Below, in pieces: positions 44,649-53,709 of a stretch of DNA of 64,000 nucleotides (position 1 is the first letter of the stretch; each line of letters starts with the position of its first letter). The stretch is taken from assembly GCF_024158025.1 (NCBI RefSeq), contig NZ_JAMZEL010000005.1:1-64000 (forward strand), written 5' to 3'. The notes beneath the pieces are model-generated. The model made no database searches. It was not told the origin of the DNA and saw only the letters and a program-made list of their open reading frames with translations. The DNA is from Runella salmonicolor. GTDB taxonomy: Bacteria; Bacteroidota; Bacteroidia; Cytophagales; Spirosomataceae. The translations under genes and the position numbers were made by a program.

Positions 44649-45089
44649 CTACTGTTCATAAAAAGAGTTTCCACAGGCATGGGTTTTGGTTTTGCCCCAT
44701 TTTTTAGTATTCTCTTCCCTAGTCAGCAATTTAATGTAGCCCACAAAAGGCAGGCGTGCGTCTGCCAACTTTTTCAACGCCACTTCATCAACCTGTACAA
44801 AGTAAAAAGTCCATCCGCTGCATAAATCATAAGAGAGGCAGAGTGTTTGATTGTGAGGACAATAGTTAATCAACAAGTTGGCCTCACTTACCTGTACTTC
44901 ATAAAACTCGTACTTTTTATCTTTATTTTTTCGGTAAAATCCATACAGCTCCCCTGCCATTTGCTTCTGGATTTCGATAGCACTTTCTCCTTTTTTCGGG
45001 CTATACTCGAAGGTTTCAGGATACGATGTTGCCAATGAACAACTCATTAACCAAATGGCAAGCGGTAAGAGAAAAATACAACTTTTCAT
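44649..45089 (-). CDS. Small lipoprotein of unknown function
   Basis: A 146-residue protein with a lipoprotein signal (hydrophobic FLLPLAIWLMSC, lipidated C17). The mature part has a soluble segment ending with several cysteines (NYCPHNQTLC, YDLCSGW, THACGN), which might form disulfides in the periplasm. No family is recognised. It reads leftward, convergent with the 93-residue protein gene. Confidence 0.7.
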   Translation of the reverse strand: MKSCIFLLPLAIWLMSCSLATSYPETFEYSPKKGESAIEIQKQMAGELYGFYRKNKDKKYEFYEVQVSEANLLINYCPHNQTLCLSYDLCSGWTFYFVQVDEVALKKLADARLPFVGYIKLLTREENTKKWGKTKTHACGNSFYEQ

Positions 45090-45191
45090 GTTTTTTGAAA
45101 GTCTCAGGTGTTTTTACCTAAACCAGCACTGGTTCATTAGAGAAAATACTGCCCAAATTAGCTGCGAATCCTATCACCAATACCACTAGAC

Positions 45192-45228
45192 AAAAACAAC
45201 CTCCCTGGTTATCAGAGAGGTTGTTTTT
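45192..45228 (-). terminator. Terminator after tRNA-Thr
   Basis: A perfect 12-bp stem (45192-45203 with 45217-45228; AAAAACAACCTC against GAGGTTGTTTTT) with a 13-base loop. Leftward it gives a T run. It lies 13 bp past the tRNA 3' end. Confidence 0.85.
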
Positions 45229-45241
45229 ACTGTTAACTTCG

Positions 45242-45314
45242 AGCCTCCAACAGGACTTGAACCTGCGACCTACGCATTACGAATGCGCCGCTCTACCAAC
45301 TGAGCTATGGAGGC
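45242..45314 (-). tRNA. tRNA-Thr (anticodon CGT)
   Basis: Read on the minus strand the gene begins GCCTCCATAGCTCAGTTGGT and ends TGGAGGCT, with a 7-bp acceptor stem, discriminator U and no CCA encoded. The anticodon CGT is at 45279-45281, preceded by U33 and flanked by a good stem. The T-arm reads GGTTCAAGTCC. Length 73 nt. Two decayed copies of its 5' half follow at higher coordinates. Confidence 0.95.
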
Positions 45315-45463
45315 TTATCATTATACCACCTACACATCACCAACGCTCCGCTCTATCGAAACGTCGAACCGCAACTGGGCTATGGAGGCTTATTATTATA
45401 CTACCTACACATCACCAATGCCAGGCTCTATCGAAACGTCGAACCGCAACTGAGCAATGGAGG
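45314..45463 (-). repeat. Two tandem 75-bp decayed tRNA-Thr-like units
   Basis: Units 45314-45388 and 45389-45463 are each exactly 75 bp and nearly identical to each other. Each holds a recognisable tRNA-Thr anticodon-stem/D-arm/acceptor 5' region (for example CCTACxCAT-xAC-xAA, CCGCTCTA and CTGxGCTATGGAGG), but the stretch between the D-loop halves has a 15-base insertion (TCGAAACGTCGAACCGC in place of CC). The 3' half of the tRNA is replaced by AT-rich sequence. They therefore cannot fold as tRNAs. The anticodon position reads GGT instead of CGT in the first unit, so they may derive from a lost tRNA-Thr(GGT) neighbour. Confidence 0.75.
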
Positions 45464-45603
45464 CTTATTAATTCCCAAATAGGTGTTTGCAAAATAAACA
45501 AACGCTTATCTGTCATACAAGATTTTATCTCAAATTTTGTGCCAAATTTCTCTTTTGCAAATCTGCAAACCATTCCTAAATTGCAGTCTATTTCCTAAAA
45601 CCT

Positions 45604-46539
45604 ATGATGACTCGAAAATACGCCTTAGTGTCGGTGGGGGAACTCCTTGCGGACTTAATCGGAACTGAATTTACGCAAAATCTCGCAGATACCGAAATCT
45701 TCAAACGATTTCAGGGTGGCAGTCCCGCCAACCTTGCCGCCAACATGGCACGTCTGGGAAACTCAACGGCCCTAGTCGCTTGCGTTGGAAATGATAATGT
45801 GGGAACGTACCTCGTAGAAAAAGTAGCCGAAACGGGTGTTGATACCACTTATATTGGCCGAGACACCCACGCGCCCACTAGCATTGTGCTAGTATCGCGC
45901 ACCAAAGGTACACCCGACTTTATCGCTTATCGCACGGCCGACCGCATGATTCAAGCCGCGTATATTCCCGATGATTTACTTCAAAATGCCTCATTTTTTC
46001 ATACTACCTGTTTTGCTTTGAGTCAGGAGCCCGCCCAAAGTGTCGTTGTAGCCGCCGCCCCGCGCGCCAAAGCCGCTGGGTGTATTGTGAGTCTGGACGC
46101 CAATTATGCACCTTCCATTTGGCCCGACCGCACGCAGGCACAGCAGGTTATTGAAGATTATTGCAAAAACGGGGCTTTCGTAAAACTCAGCGAAGACGAT
46201 GCCGAGCGCATCTTCGGGCAAACCCTTTCCAATGATGCCATTATTGCAAAATTCCACCAAATGGGCGCACAATTAGTGTGTTTGACATTGGGAGGCAAAG
46301 GCAGTATTGTCTCCTCTGATTATGGGAAACAATATGTAGAGATTGCAGGAAAGCCCATTGAAGTAAAAGATGCTACTGGCGCGGGCGATTCGTACTGGTC
46401 TGGCTTTCTGACGGCGTGGTTGGATGGCAAATCACCCGCCGAATGTGCGCAGGCTGGCGCCAATATAGCGGCCCTGAAAATCAGCACCGTGGGACCACTA
46501 CCTGCTAAAGTTGACAGAGCTATTTTGTATAAAGGATAA
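45604..46539 (+). CDS. PfkB-family carbohydrate kinase
   Basis: A 311-residue ribokinase-fold kinase, probably a fructokinase or 2-keto-3-deoxygluconate kinase-like enzyme. FQGGSPANLAANMARLG (37-53) is the sugar-binding signature and DATGAGDSYWSGFL (256-269) the catalytic one, with base Asp262. LDANYAP and LGGKGS strands are typical. It is paralogous to the fructokinase at 22976 but only distantly related, and has no operon partner. The first two codons are both ATG. An inverted repeat TTTGCA-AATC-TGCAAA at 45554-45569, 35 bp upstream, may be an operator. Substrate undecided. Confidence 0.88.
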   Translation: MMTRKYALVSVGELLADLIGTEFTQNLADTEIFKRFQGGSPANLAANMARLGNSTALVACVGNDNVGTYLVEKVAETGVDTTYIGRDTHAPTSIVLVSRTKGTPDFIAYRTADRMIQAAYIPDDLLQNASFFHTTCFALSQEPAQSVVVAAAPRAKAAGCIVSLDANYAPSIWPDRTQAQQVIEDYCKNGAFVKLSEDDAERIFGQTLSNDAIIAKFHQMGAQLVCLTLGGKGSIVSSDYGKQYVEIAGKPIEVKDATGAGDSYWSGFLTAWLDGKSPAECAQAGANIAALKISTVGPLPAKVDRAILYKG

Positions 46540-46550
46540 TATCGTCACAT

Positions 46551-46586
46551 AAAAAAATAGCAGCCCCAAAAGGCTGCTATTTTTTT
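46551..46586. terminator. Bidirectional terminator
   Basis: A perfect 15-bp stem (AAAAAAATAGCAGCC against GGCTGCTATTTTTTT) with a short loop, flanked by A and T runs. It separates the rightward PfkB kinase and the leftward SusCD-lipoprotein set. Confidence 0.9.
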
Positions 46587-46603
46587 ATTACAAAAGTATT
46601 TTT

Positions 46604-47185
46604 TTAGTTTACCACGTTCAACCGGTAGAAAAAGGGAGAGCTGTAAAAAGCTCCTCCTGTAATATTCAACCCTGTATTGGCCGCATTAAACGACTTACCG
46701 TTGGTCAATTTCATGGTAGCACTGATTTCAAAGCGGTCACCAGTTGATACATCAGCGGCGGTCAACTTTGTAGCTGTTAGAACATCCGCACCCGTGATTA
46801 CGAGGGTATGTCTTGGATAGCCAGTAGTAGCATCTTTGGTATATGAAGAAGCAGGGATAGAACGCAGCGTAACATCTGAAGTGCTTTTATTGCCATTGGC
46901 AGGGGTTGCATCTACAAATTTTACGGTTAAATCGTAGGAGGAAAACAAAGCTCCTTTATCAGGAGTAACTGCTTCCAATACGGCCTCCATTTTCGTCCCC
47001 GCCATGTTGGCTTTACTTACACTAAATGTAGCAGCCGCTACTGGATAAGGGGTCACTGTACGCATGTATCCACCTTGCTCCAAGTTAAAATCATCGAGTT
47101 TTTCCACCATCTCAGTCTTACAAGCCCCAAAAAATAGGCTTACGGCTAAGATAAGCGAAGAATATTTGATTAGTTTCATTGTCAT
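46604..47185 (-). CDS. Lipoprotein downstream of susD, probable surface beta-sandwich protein
   Basis: A 193-residue lipoprotein with a signal ending LFFGAC (C22). The mature part is beta-rich, about 170 residues, with strands such as ATFSVSKANMAGTKMEAVLEAV, YDLTVKFVDATP and RHTLVITG, as in a single immunoglobulin-like or SusE-type domain. Its place after susC and susD fits a surface glycan-binding or lid accessory protein, but no family is certain. A second ATG two codons on (47179, MKLIKYSS) is an equally good start. Confidence 0.75.
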   Translation of the reverse strand: MTMKLIKYSSLILAVSLFFGACKTEMVEKLDDFNLEQGGYMRTVTPYPVAAATFSVSKANMAGTKMEAVLEAVTPDKGALFSSYDLTVKFVDATPANGNKSTSDVTLRSIPASSYTKDATTGYPRHTLVITGADVLTATKLTAADVSTGDRFEISATMKLTNGKSFNAANTGLNITGGAFYSSPFFYRLNVVN

Positions 47186-47260
47186 ATTAGATTTAAAGTG
47201 ATTTGGTGATTAGGTAATGAGTTATTTGATAGAAATCAATAACTCATTACCACCAACTTT

Positions 47261-48898
47261 TTATTTCAACATGCCAGCAGGATTGGTATCCCAAAATACA
47301 GGCAACGTCATATTAGCCTTCTGTTTGGCGTTAGAGTTACGGGCAATATACGAAGTTGGGTAGTAGAACGAACGTATAAATCCACCCACGTTTGGATCTA
47401 AGCCTGGCTGCAAATTAGCAGGTTTACCAGTACGACGGTACATGTTGTAGGCTTCAATACCATTTCCATACAGTGAAAGCCAATACTCCGTTGCAATGAT
47501 ATTGAGGCGATCGCTATCAGCAGTAGCTTTGTCGTAAGCGTCCAAGGTTTTGGCTACGTATTTGTTTACTTCATCCGCCCATACAATGCCGTTGGCAGCT
47601 TCAAAAGTGCCAATTTTACCAGCTTCGGTGCTACCAAGAGCCAAAGCTCTAACATCGGCCATTGATTTACGAATACCAGATTCAAGCAGTTTCTTAGGAT
47701 CTCCTGCCGTTTTCAGCGTCAGTGCTGATTCTGCCAACATAAAATCTACAAAAGATTGCATCATGATTGGGTGAATACCAGCTCCGCCAGCACCTGCTCC
47801 CAGAGAAACACCTACACCTGCGTTGTTGTCATAAAGACCTCCTGCGGGATAAAGCCCCCATGCAGTACGCAACAAACCATCTGGTGGTATACCTTCGTTG
47901 CTCAGGTGGTCGCGTCCCCAATAACCTACCCCTGTAGGGAGGCAGAAATAGTCACTGATTGAATAATGACCAGGTTTTGCATTCGTAATGCAGCGCAAGG
48001 CATTAACATCGGTTGGGTTTCTGACAGTCTGACGATAGAAGTAAAAACGAATACGTGGGTCACTACGGTCATACATTACACCCATGTATTGGTTTGATTG
48101 ATAATCACCACCACCTGTTGGGCTGTACTGAGCTGCATAGCGTGGGTGACGCGTATCAGGGTTGGTCAAGTTAGTACCATATTTGAAAACAAAGTTTTCG
48201 GCATTAGCAGAAATCAGTTTCCCACCTGCAATCAAAGCATCAATTTTAGATTTTGACCCTGCGGCATCTTTCAAACGAAGGTTTAGTAACATCTTTAATT
48301 TAAGGGAGTTAGCAGCACGAATCCACCGATCAGCATTCCCCGCGAAATAAAGGTCACTAGTCAAACCTGCTTTAGATTTTGCATTCATATTTTCGACGGC
48401 CTTATCTAAGTCAGCAATAGCCGCGGCATAAATCCCTTCACCAGCATCAGCTTTTGGGATAAAATTGGCGGGGTCGAGCGCTTCGGTGAAAGGTACGTCG
48501 CCATAATGATCCACCAAATTGGCTAATACCATAGCACGAGCGATACGTGCTACTCCAGCGTGTTGAAACAACTCTGCTTTTTCAGCCAGTGGAATAATCG
48601 TCTTTACGTCGTTTAGGATTCCAGCATAAGCGGTATTCCAGTTTCCATCCTGCCCCCCTGGAGAAATAGCGTTGTCATAAATGGCAGCCCCTTGGTTAAG
48701 CATCCGAGTAAGGCGCATCCCTGCGTCGCTAAATCCGTTAAAATGACCAGCCAGACTAATTTGGATGTTATTGAGCAAGTAATTGATGTCAGTACTGCCA
48801 GTAGTTACGGCGTTGGGGTTATCCAACAAATTGAGCTCACAAGAACTCACTACAACCGTAAGCAGTGCCAACAAGGATATTTTAATTTTCTTTATCAT
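47261..48898 (-). CDS. SusD-like lipoprotein (third SusCD pair)
   Basis: A 545-residue lipoprotein of the SusD-like_2 type, lipobox VVSSC (C20). Features are RIARAMVLANLVDHYGDVPFTEAL, WIRAANSLKLKMLLNLRLKD, MMQSFVDFMLAESALTL and a C-terminal EYWLSLYGNGIEAYNMYRRTGKP segment. The start was moved to the ATG at 48898 (MIKKIKISLLALL); a longer open reading frame to 48979 would add residues encoded by the direct-repeat leader. It is the partner of the SusC encoded upstream at 49017-52214. No enzyme gene shares the operon, so the substrate cannot be guessed. Confidence 0.9.
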   Translation of the reverse strand: MIKKIKISLLALLTVVVSSCELNLLDNPNAVTTGSTDINYLLNNIQISLAGHFNGFSDAGMRLTRMLNQGAAIYDNAISPGGQDGNWNTAYAGILNDVKTIIPLAEKAELFQHAGVARIARAMVLANLVDHYGDVPFTEALDPANFIPKADAGEGIYAAAIADLDKAVENMNAKSKAGLTSDLYFAGNADRWIRAANSLKLKMLLNLRLKDAAGSKSKIDALIAGGKLISANAENFVFKYGTNLTNPDTRHPRYAAQYSPTGGGDYQSNQYMGVMYDRSDPRIRFYFYRQTVRNPTDVNALRCITNAKPGHYSISDYFCLPTGVGYWGRDHLSNEGIPPDGLLRTAWGLYPAGGLYDNNAGVGVSLGAGAGGAGIHPIMMQSFVDFMLAESALTLKTAGDPKKLLESGIRKSMADVRALALGSTEAGKIGTFEAANGIVWADEVNKYVAKTLDAYDKATADSDRLNIIATEYWLSLYGNGIEAYNMYRRTGKPANLQPGLDPNVGGFIRSFYYPTSYIARNSNAKQKANMTLPVFWDTNPAGMLK

Positions 48899-48902
48899 TG
48901 TT

Positions 48903-48960
48903 GTTGATTTTAAGTTGATTGTTGATTTTAAGTTGCTATTGCAATTGATTTTAAGTAGCA
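48903..48960 (-). repeat. Three direct repeats in the susC-susD gap
   Basis: Three units share TTGATTTTAAGT: 48903-48920, 48921-48940 and 48941-48960, with spacing of 18 and 20 bp. They fill half of the 118-bp gap between the third susC and its susD and end just before the susD start codon. In the mRNA they give an A-rich leader. The copy number may vary by slippage. Confidence 0.75.
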
Positions 48961-49016
48961 TTTTCAATGTAAGCATCAACTACTACTTTGAATCCATAAA
49001 ATCTTCTTTCATTAGG

Positions 49017-52000
49017 TTAGAATGATAATTTCAATGTACCACCGATACGGCGAGCACTTGGTCCAGTCAAGAATTCAAAACCAAGTCCATTGCCGACGCC
49101 TAAGCCTAAGTTATCCGTATCAAAATTCAAATACTTTGGAAAGTTAGGAGCTAGATACCAAAGGTTGTTACCTGTCAAGGCCACCGACGCACCTTTAATC
49201 CCTATTTTTGAAAGAGGTCCTTTAGGTAACTGATATGACAACGATAATTCCTGCAAACGAATGGTAGTAGCATCAAAAACACGACCTTCATCACCAAAGA
49301 AATACACGTTGTTGAAGCCTACATCGGAAGCTGTTACTTGGTGGGTATTTGCCGAGCCATCTGCTTTCACTCCAGGGAAAATAAACGTCTGAGCACGGTC
49401 GTATCCTACCTCAAGTCCAGTGTCTTTGCTCAAACCCCGCCCTAAAATTGCTCCTGCTGTAGAAGAGTACATAGCCCCTCCGTGGCGGTAGGCCCACATC
49501 ATGTTGAGCGTAATGCCTTTGTAGCTAAATTCATTGATAAAGCTTAGATTAAATGCAGGGTTAGGGTTACCTAAAATAATGGGAGAAGTAGTAGTTTGTA
49601 AATAACCCTGACCATCAATCAGAAGTTGTCCTTGCTCATTACGGCGGTATCCTGTTCCTTTGATAATATTGAAAGGTTTTCCAACAATGGCGTAGTTACC
49701 CAATGCCGAGCCAAAGCCCGTTACTTGTACTTCTTGTAACGTACCACCCAAATCAAGTACTTTAGGGACGTTGCGCGAATATACTAGCGTAGGCTCCCAA
49801 GAGAAGTTCCCACTTTTAACCGCCGTACCACCAATACTCAATTCGATACCTTCGTTACGCAACTTACCAATGTTGATGGTTGTAGCGGTAAATCCAGTAG
49901 AAGCATCCAACGGCGAATCTGTGATCAAGTTACGAGTATCGCGACGGTAAAAAGTTAAATCTGCATTTACGCGGTTGTTGAGGAATTTACCTTCCAAACC
50001 AAATTCGAATTCGGTTTGTAGTTCAGGTTTCAGATTAGAGTTCCCCAAAACATTGCTCACCGCATGAGTCTGCACCGCAGCACCAGCTGAATTCAAGAAA
50101 CCACGGGCGCTTTGGTCGAGAATATTACGCGTACGGTAGGGGCTTGGAAAACCCGCTGAAGTACCCACCCCAGCGCGAACTTTTAAAAAGCTTAAAAAGT
50201 TACTTTGCAGGCCTTCAAAAGCAGAGGTAGGAACAAAAGAAATACTACCTGAAGGATAGAAAATGCGACGGTTCTCCTTTTCAACGGTCGAGGTCCAGTC
50301 ATTACGAGCCGCAAAGTTTAAGAAAAGGTAATTGCTGTAGTCAGCAGTTAATTCGCCATAAATACCCATACGGGTTTCTTCGGTGGTAAAATCTTGGGCA
50401 ACGTTGTCAATGAAGTTACTGTGGCGGAACAAGTTACGTGCCAATTGGTTTTGGCTCGTTACCACGTTTCCTCTATATGTATCATTACGAATGTTACCAC
50501 CTAATTTACCCGCTACGTTTAATTTAGACGTGAGTGCCTTTGAATAAGACAAAATCAAATCGTTGTTCCAAATGGTATTCTTTATATCAAAAGTATTGTA
50601 AAAGCCATTGACCAGCTGTACACCGCCCTTGTTGAATTTATACTCCTGATTTTCAGAATAAGTATCCAAACCTACCCGATACGTAAGTGCCAAGTCTTTA
50701 GCCAAGTCAATATTTACTGAAGTGGTAGTAAAGATGCGGTTTACGACATCGGTCGTTTTATAATTTTGCAACATCCAGCGGGGGTTAGGGATGTCATTGC
50801 CCGAGCGAAAATACACGCTACTACCATCTACTGGGCTTTCGTACGGCCAGCCCATCAAGTCCACTTGGCGAGGTGTAAACATCACGTGAGAGATGATTGA
50901 AGGAAAGCCACCGTTCGAACCGTTACCATCACCACTATTCAAAGGTGGGGTAGCTTGATCTGTATTAGCGAAATTGAAGGTAGTATTGATCGTCACTTTT
51001 TTGCTCAGTTGGGCATTCAATCCTAGGCCCAAGTTCAGCTTCTTCAGATCATTATTGGCAATATACCCTTGCTCGTTTACATAACCTGCCGAGATATTGT
51101 AGCTTACCTTTTCTCCACCACCCGAAATATTAAGTGAGGTATTGGCTATTTTTCCAGTACGAAAGAAATCTTTTACGTTATTAGGAAAAGTTTGCATGGT
51201 GTATGGACTAACAGAAGCCACATAGTCAGCCATAGCCCCTCTCAACGCAGCGTTTGACAAGAATGCGTAAGGGTGGTTGGTTAAAGCAGTATTGGTGTTT
51301 TGTGAAGGATAAATTTTAGCTTCTTCAATGGTAGGTCCCCAGTTAGAAAAGAAGTATCCCAAGTTTTGTTGGAATCCACCTACATATTGATTTTGGTACT
51401 GTGGCAAATGGGCAGTGTTGGTAAAAAAGGATTGTGTAAGGCTATATTCCGTTTTACGGGCTTTTTTACTCCCCCCTTTGGTAGTTACCAAAATTACCCC
51501 GTTACGGCCTTGGTCACCGTACAATACGGTTGCCGCCAAACCTTTCAGCACGTTAATACTTTCAATACTGTTAGGGTCCAAATCCAAAAAGCGGCTTGAC
51601 GCCGATTGACCTCCCCCTGTAAATCCAGCACGTGAGTTGGTATTTGAATTGAAAGGTACACCATCTACTACAAAAAGCGGCTGGTTAGACCCAGTAATAG
51701 AAGAATATCCGCGAATTGTGATGTTTGTACCCGTTCCCGACACACCAGAAGTTTGGGTAATATTAACCCCTGCCACTTTGCCCTGAAGTACACGACCTAC
51801 GTCAGCCTGCGGACGGTCTTGAATACCTTTGGCATCTACCGAAGCTACCGAATAACCTAATGCACGTTTTTCGCGTACAATACCTTGGGCGGTTACAACC
51901 ACTTCAGAGAGCTGCTTGGTATCTGCGGCTAATTTAACATCCACTGTCGTACGATTACCGATATTAATCTCTTGCGAAACAGTACCCACAAAACTAAATA

Positions 52001-52214
52001 CCAAAGTGGCACTAGTCGGAGCCTCGATTGAATAACTTCCTGCGGCATCGGTATTCACACCTTTGGATGTACCTTTTACCACGACCGATACGCCTGGCAG
52101 GGGGCTTCCATCCTCTGCCGAGGTCACTTTCCCCGTGATTTTACGGTCTTGAGCTACCCCAGTAGCCCAAACCATGCACACAAGCAGAAAGTTGATACAT
52201 AAAAATTTCCTCAT
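49017..52214 (-). CDS. SusC/RagA-family TonB-linked transporter (third SusCD pair)
   Basis: A 1065-residue outer-membrane porter. The signal peptide ends near VAQD (residue 22). A carboxypeptidase-D-like domain (about 24-100; GSPLPGVSVVVKGTSKG, FSFVGTVSQEI) is followed by the plug with LSEVVVTAQGIVREKRALGYS, ITIRGYSSITGSNQPLFVVDGVPF and LAATVLYGDQGRNGVILVTTK. The barrel ends IGGTLKLSF. No STN domain, so it is not a FecR-type signalling receptor. The gene opens a leftward operon (susC, susD, lipoprotein) with no local regulator; 574 bp of gene-free DNA lie upstream. Confidence 0.93.
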   Translation of the reverse strand: MRKFLCINFLLVCMVWATGVAQDRKITGKVTSAEDGSPLPGVSVVVKGTSKGVNTDAAGSYSIEAPTSATLVFSFVGTVSQEINIGNRTTVDVKLAADTKQLSEVVVTAQGIVREKRALGYSVASVDAKGIQDRPQADVGRVLQGKVAGVNITQTSGVSGTGTNITIRGYSSITGSNQPLFVVDGVPFNSNTNSRAGFTGGGQSASSRFLDLDPNSIESINVLKGLAATVLYGDQGRNGVILVTTKGGSKKARKTEYSLTQSFFTNTAHLPQYQNQYVGGFQQNLGYFFSNWGPTIEEAKIYPSQNTNTALTNHPYAFLSNAALRGAMADYVASVSPYTMQTFPNNVKDFFRTGKIANTSLNISGGGEKVSYNISAGYVNEQGYIANNDLKKLNLGLGLNAQLSKKVTINTTFNFANTDQATPPLNSGDGNGSNGGFPSIISHVMFTPRQVDLMGWPYESPVDGSSVYFRSGNDIPNPRWMLQNYKTTDVVNRIFTTTSVNIDLAKDLALTYRVGLDTYSENQEYKFNKGGVQLVNGFYNTFDIKNTIWNNDLILSYSKALTSKLNVAGKLGGNIRNDTYRGNVVTSQNQLARNLFRHSNFIDNVAQDFTTEETRMGIYGELTADYSNYLFLNFAARNDWTSTVEKENRRIFYPSGSISFVPTSAFEGLQSNFLSFLKVRAGVGTSAGFPSPYRTRNILDQSARGFLNSAGAAVQTHAVSNVLGNSNLKPELQTEFEFGLEGKFLNNRVNADLTFYRRDTRNLITDSPLDASTGFTATTINIGKLRNEGIELSIGGTAVKSGNFSWEPTLVYSRNVPKVLDLGGTLQEVQVTGFGSALGNYAIVGKPFNIIKGTGYRRNEQGQLLIDGQGYLQTTTSPIILGNPNPAFNLSFINEFSYKGITLNMMWAYRHGGAMYSSTAGAILGRGLSKDTGLEVGYDRAQTFIFPGVKADGSANTHQVTASDVGFNNVYFFGDEGRVFDATTIRLQELSLSYQLPKGPLSKIGIKGASVALTGNNLWYLAPNFPKYLNFDTDNLGLGVGNGLGFEFLTGPSARRIGGTLKLSF

Positions 52215-52788
52215 AAGGGTAATTTAGTTTGGTTTGATTAAAGTGAAACATGTATGGAAAAATCGCTGAAGCGCTAAAGTGAAGGCAATAGAAAAACCGA
52301 GCAAAACAAGTTTGTTTAGCCAATCACAGTTTTGAAAATGTTGCCTGTTCCTATCCTAGATCAGAGGGATAGAAAATTTGGGGAAGTAAGAGATAGAGTT
52401 ACGATTCATAGGGTACTTGTTTAGTTAGGTTAAGAAAATTTCTGAACGTAAAGTAAAATAAAGAATATAACAATTCAAACAGTGGGCTTATTGGGGAAAT
52501 GAGAAATTTCAAGCCCAAAAAGAATGAAATTACTTGTACTTACAGTAGATAATATTGTCAAAAAAGGCCTTTTTAAGCAAAATTTCTAAGGAATTAGGGC
52601 CTATTTACGGTATTAACAATTGTCCCTAAAAGTCAAATCCAAAATTGTTTCTTTTAAAAAATTCTTTAAAAAGTACAATAAAAACCTTGTAAAAAATCAA
52701 TTTAACCGCAAAAAAAATAGCCCTATGCGAAGGAGTTTGTCTAAAAAAAAGGGGGGTTCGTCTATTTTAGTGAGTTATAAAACAGCAT
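52215..52788. other. Gene-free AT-rich region (574 bp)
   Basis: I find no supported gene on either strand. Notable parts are a perfect 14-bp palindrome AAAAAGGCCTTTTT (52561-52574), a GGGCTT/AAGCCC inverted repeat (52484-52489 with 52511-52516), and short homopolymer runs including AAAAAAAAGGGGGG near 52743-52756. The region should hold the promoter of the third susC and the 3' end of the patatin transcript. No TAnnTTTG match was seen in the leftward direction within 200 bp of susC. Confidence 0.6.
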
Positions 52789-53571
52789 TTATTGCTTTGG
52801 TAAATTAGCGTAATCTTCTAGCATACGCAGTTTATCGGGAGACTTGGTGACGGAATGGTAGCCAACCAGAAAAATTTCGCGGGCTTTCCGAACATCAAAT
52901 ATGTCGTATTTCCCTACCTCTTTTGGTTCAAACAGCAATTGGCACTGTAGAGTACGTTCTTGTGTTTTATTGCGAACGGCCAGCAATAAACTGCGCTCAA
53001 TGACGGTCCGCATTGAGCGGATTGGCTTATCTGGAAGCGGAGGGTTACAATTGACCCCAATTAAGAAGTTTACTTCATCTTTTAAGAGCGGCTCGATGGG
53101 TAGATTATTCAAAACGGCACCATCCACAAACAGCCGCTTATTGTGGCGAATGGGTTCAAAGATGCCCGGCAAGCAACTTGAAGCCATCAGCGGGCGAATC
53201 AACTCCCCCGATTGAAAATACACAATTTCGCCAGCTTCTATGTCGGTGGCTGCAACAGTGAGAGGGATTTTTAATTTTTCAAATGAATTATGGGGTAACA
53301 ACTCCCGATAAAGCTCTTCGGCTTTGTCCATTCTCAATAGGCCAGGGCCGTTAAACGAAGGACGAAGGTATTTCAAAAAGTTGATTGTAAGCAACTTAGC
53401 AAGCACTTCATCTGGACTATGCCCGTGGGCGATAAGCGCCCCAACGATGGCCCCCGCGCTCGTGCCCGAAATAGCAGCAATATCTACCTTTCGCTCCTGT
53501 AACGCTTTTATTACCCCAAGGTGCATGATGCCTCGGGCACCTCCTCCCGACAGTACTAATCCTATCTTCAT
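52789..53571 (-). CDS. Patatin-like phospholipase (RssA/NTE family)
   Basis: A 260-residue serine hydrolase of the patatin family, which cleaves acyl groups from phospholipids with a Ser-Asp dyad. Motifs: GGGARG oxyanion loop (about 9-14), nucleophile elbow GTSAG (about 37-41), and DGA (catalytic Asp, about 149-151). ASSCLPGIFEPI is typical of the RssA/YchK-like group. No signal peptide, so probably cytoplasmic. An in-frame TTG two codons upstream (53577) was rejected for the ATG at 53571. Single gene. Confidence 0.92.
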   Translation of the reverse strand: MKIGLVLSGGGARGIMHLGVIKALQERKVDIAAISGTSAGAIVGALIAHGHSPDEVLAKLLTINFLKYLRPSFNGPGLLRMDKAEELYRELLPHNSFEKLKIPLTVAATDIEAGEIVYFQSGELIRPLMASSCLPGIFEPIRHNKRLFVDGAVLNNLPIEPLLKDEVNFLIGVNCNPPLPDKPIRSMRTVIERSLLLAVRNKTQERTLQCQLLFEPKEVGKYDIFDVRKAREIFLVGYHSVTKSPDKLRMLEDYANLPKQ

Positions 53572-53677
53572 TGACAAAAAAACGATTGTTAGATTCTAAA
53601 TTAACGTAAAATCAGCCAGAATATAACTGAATTAACAAACGAACTCTCCCAATTAAATGTTTCCTTCACGATTTACT

Positions 53678-53685
53678 TACCTTTG
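53678..53685 (+). promoter_or_regulatory. Bacteroidota -7 promoter box for nspC
   Basis: TACCTTTG matches TAnnTTTG exactly, 24 bp before the ATG at 53710. It overlaps an in-frame TTG at 53683, which it therefore rules out as start codon. Confidence 0.6.
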
Positions 53686-53709
53686 CACCCTCATTTATTA
53701 TTTAGAATC

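Noticed and set aside
45314..45463. CRISPR-like or attachment-site array
   Set aside because: Only two units, with 75-bp period and tRNA similarity across most of the unit; no spacer/repeat pattern, no cas genes and no integrase nearby.
45221..45598. 125-residue open frame over tRNA-Thr and the pseudo-tRNA units
   Set aside because: The translated protein is repetitive only because the DNA repeats are 75 bp (a multiple of three). No start or domain supports it.
52484..52516. Terminator of the patatin transcript
   Set aside because: The stem is only 6 bp with a 21-base loop and has no T tract in either direction, so I keep it as an inverted repeat only.
52620..52808. Lysine-rich 62-residue open frame in the 574-bp gap
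   Set aside because: It starts from a non-ATG codon, is dominated by Lys/Asn/Phe of AT-rich sequence, overlaps the patatin gene end, and has no promoter or conserved feature.
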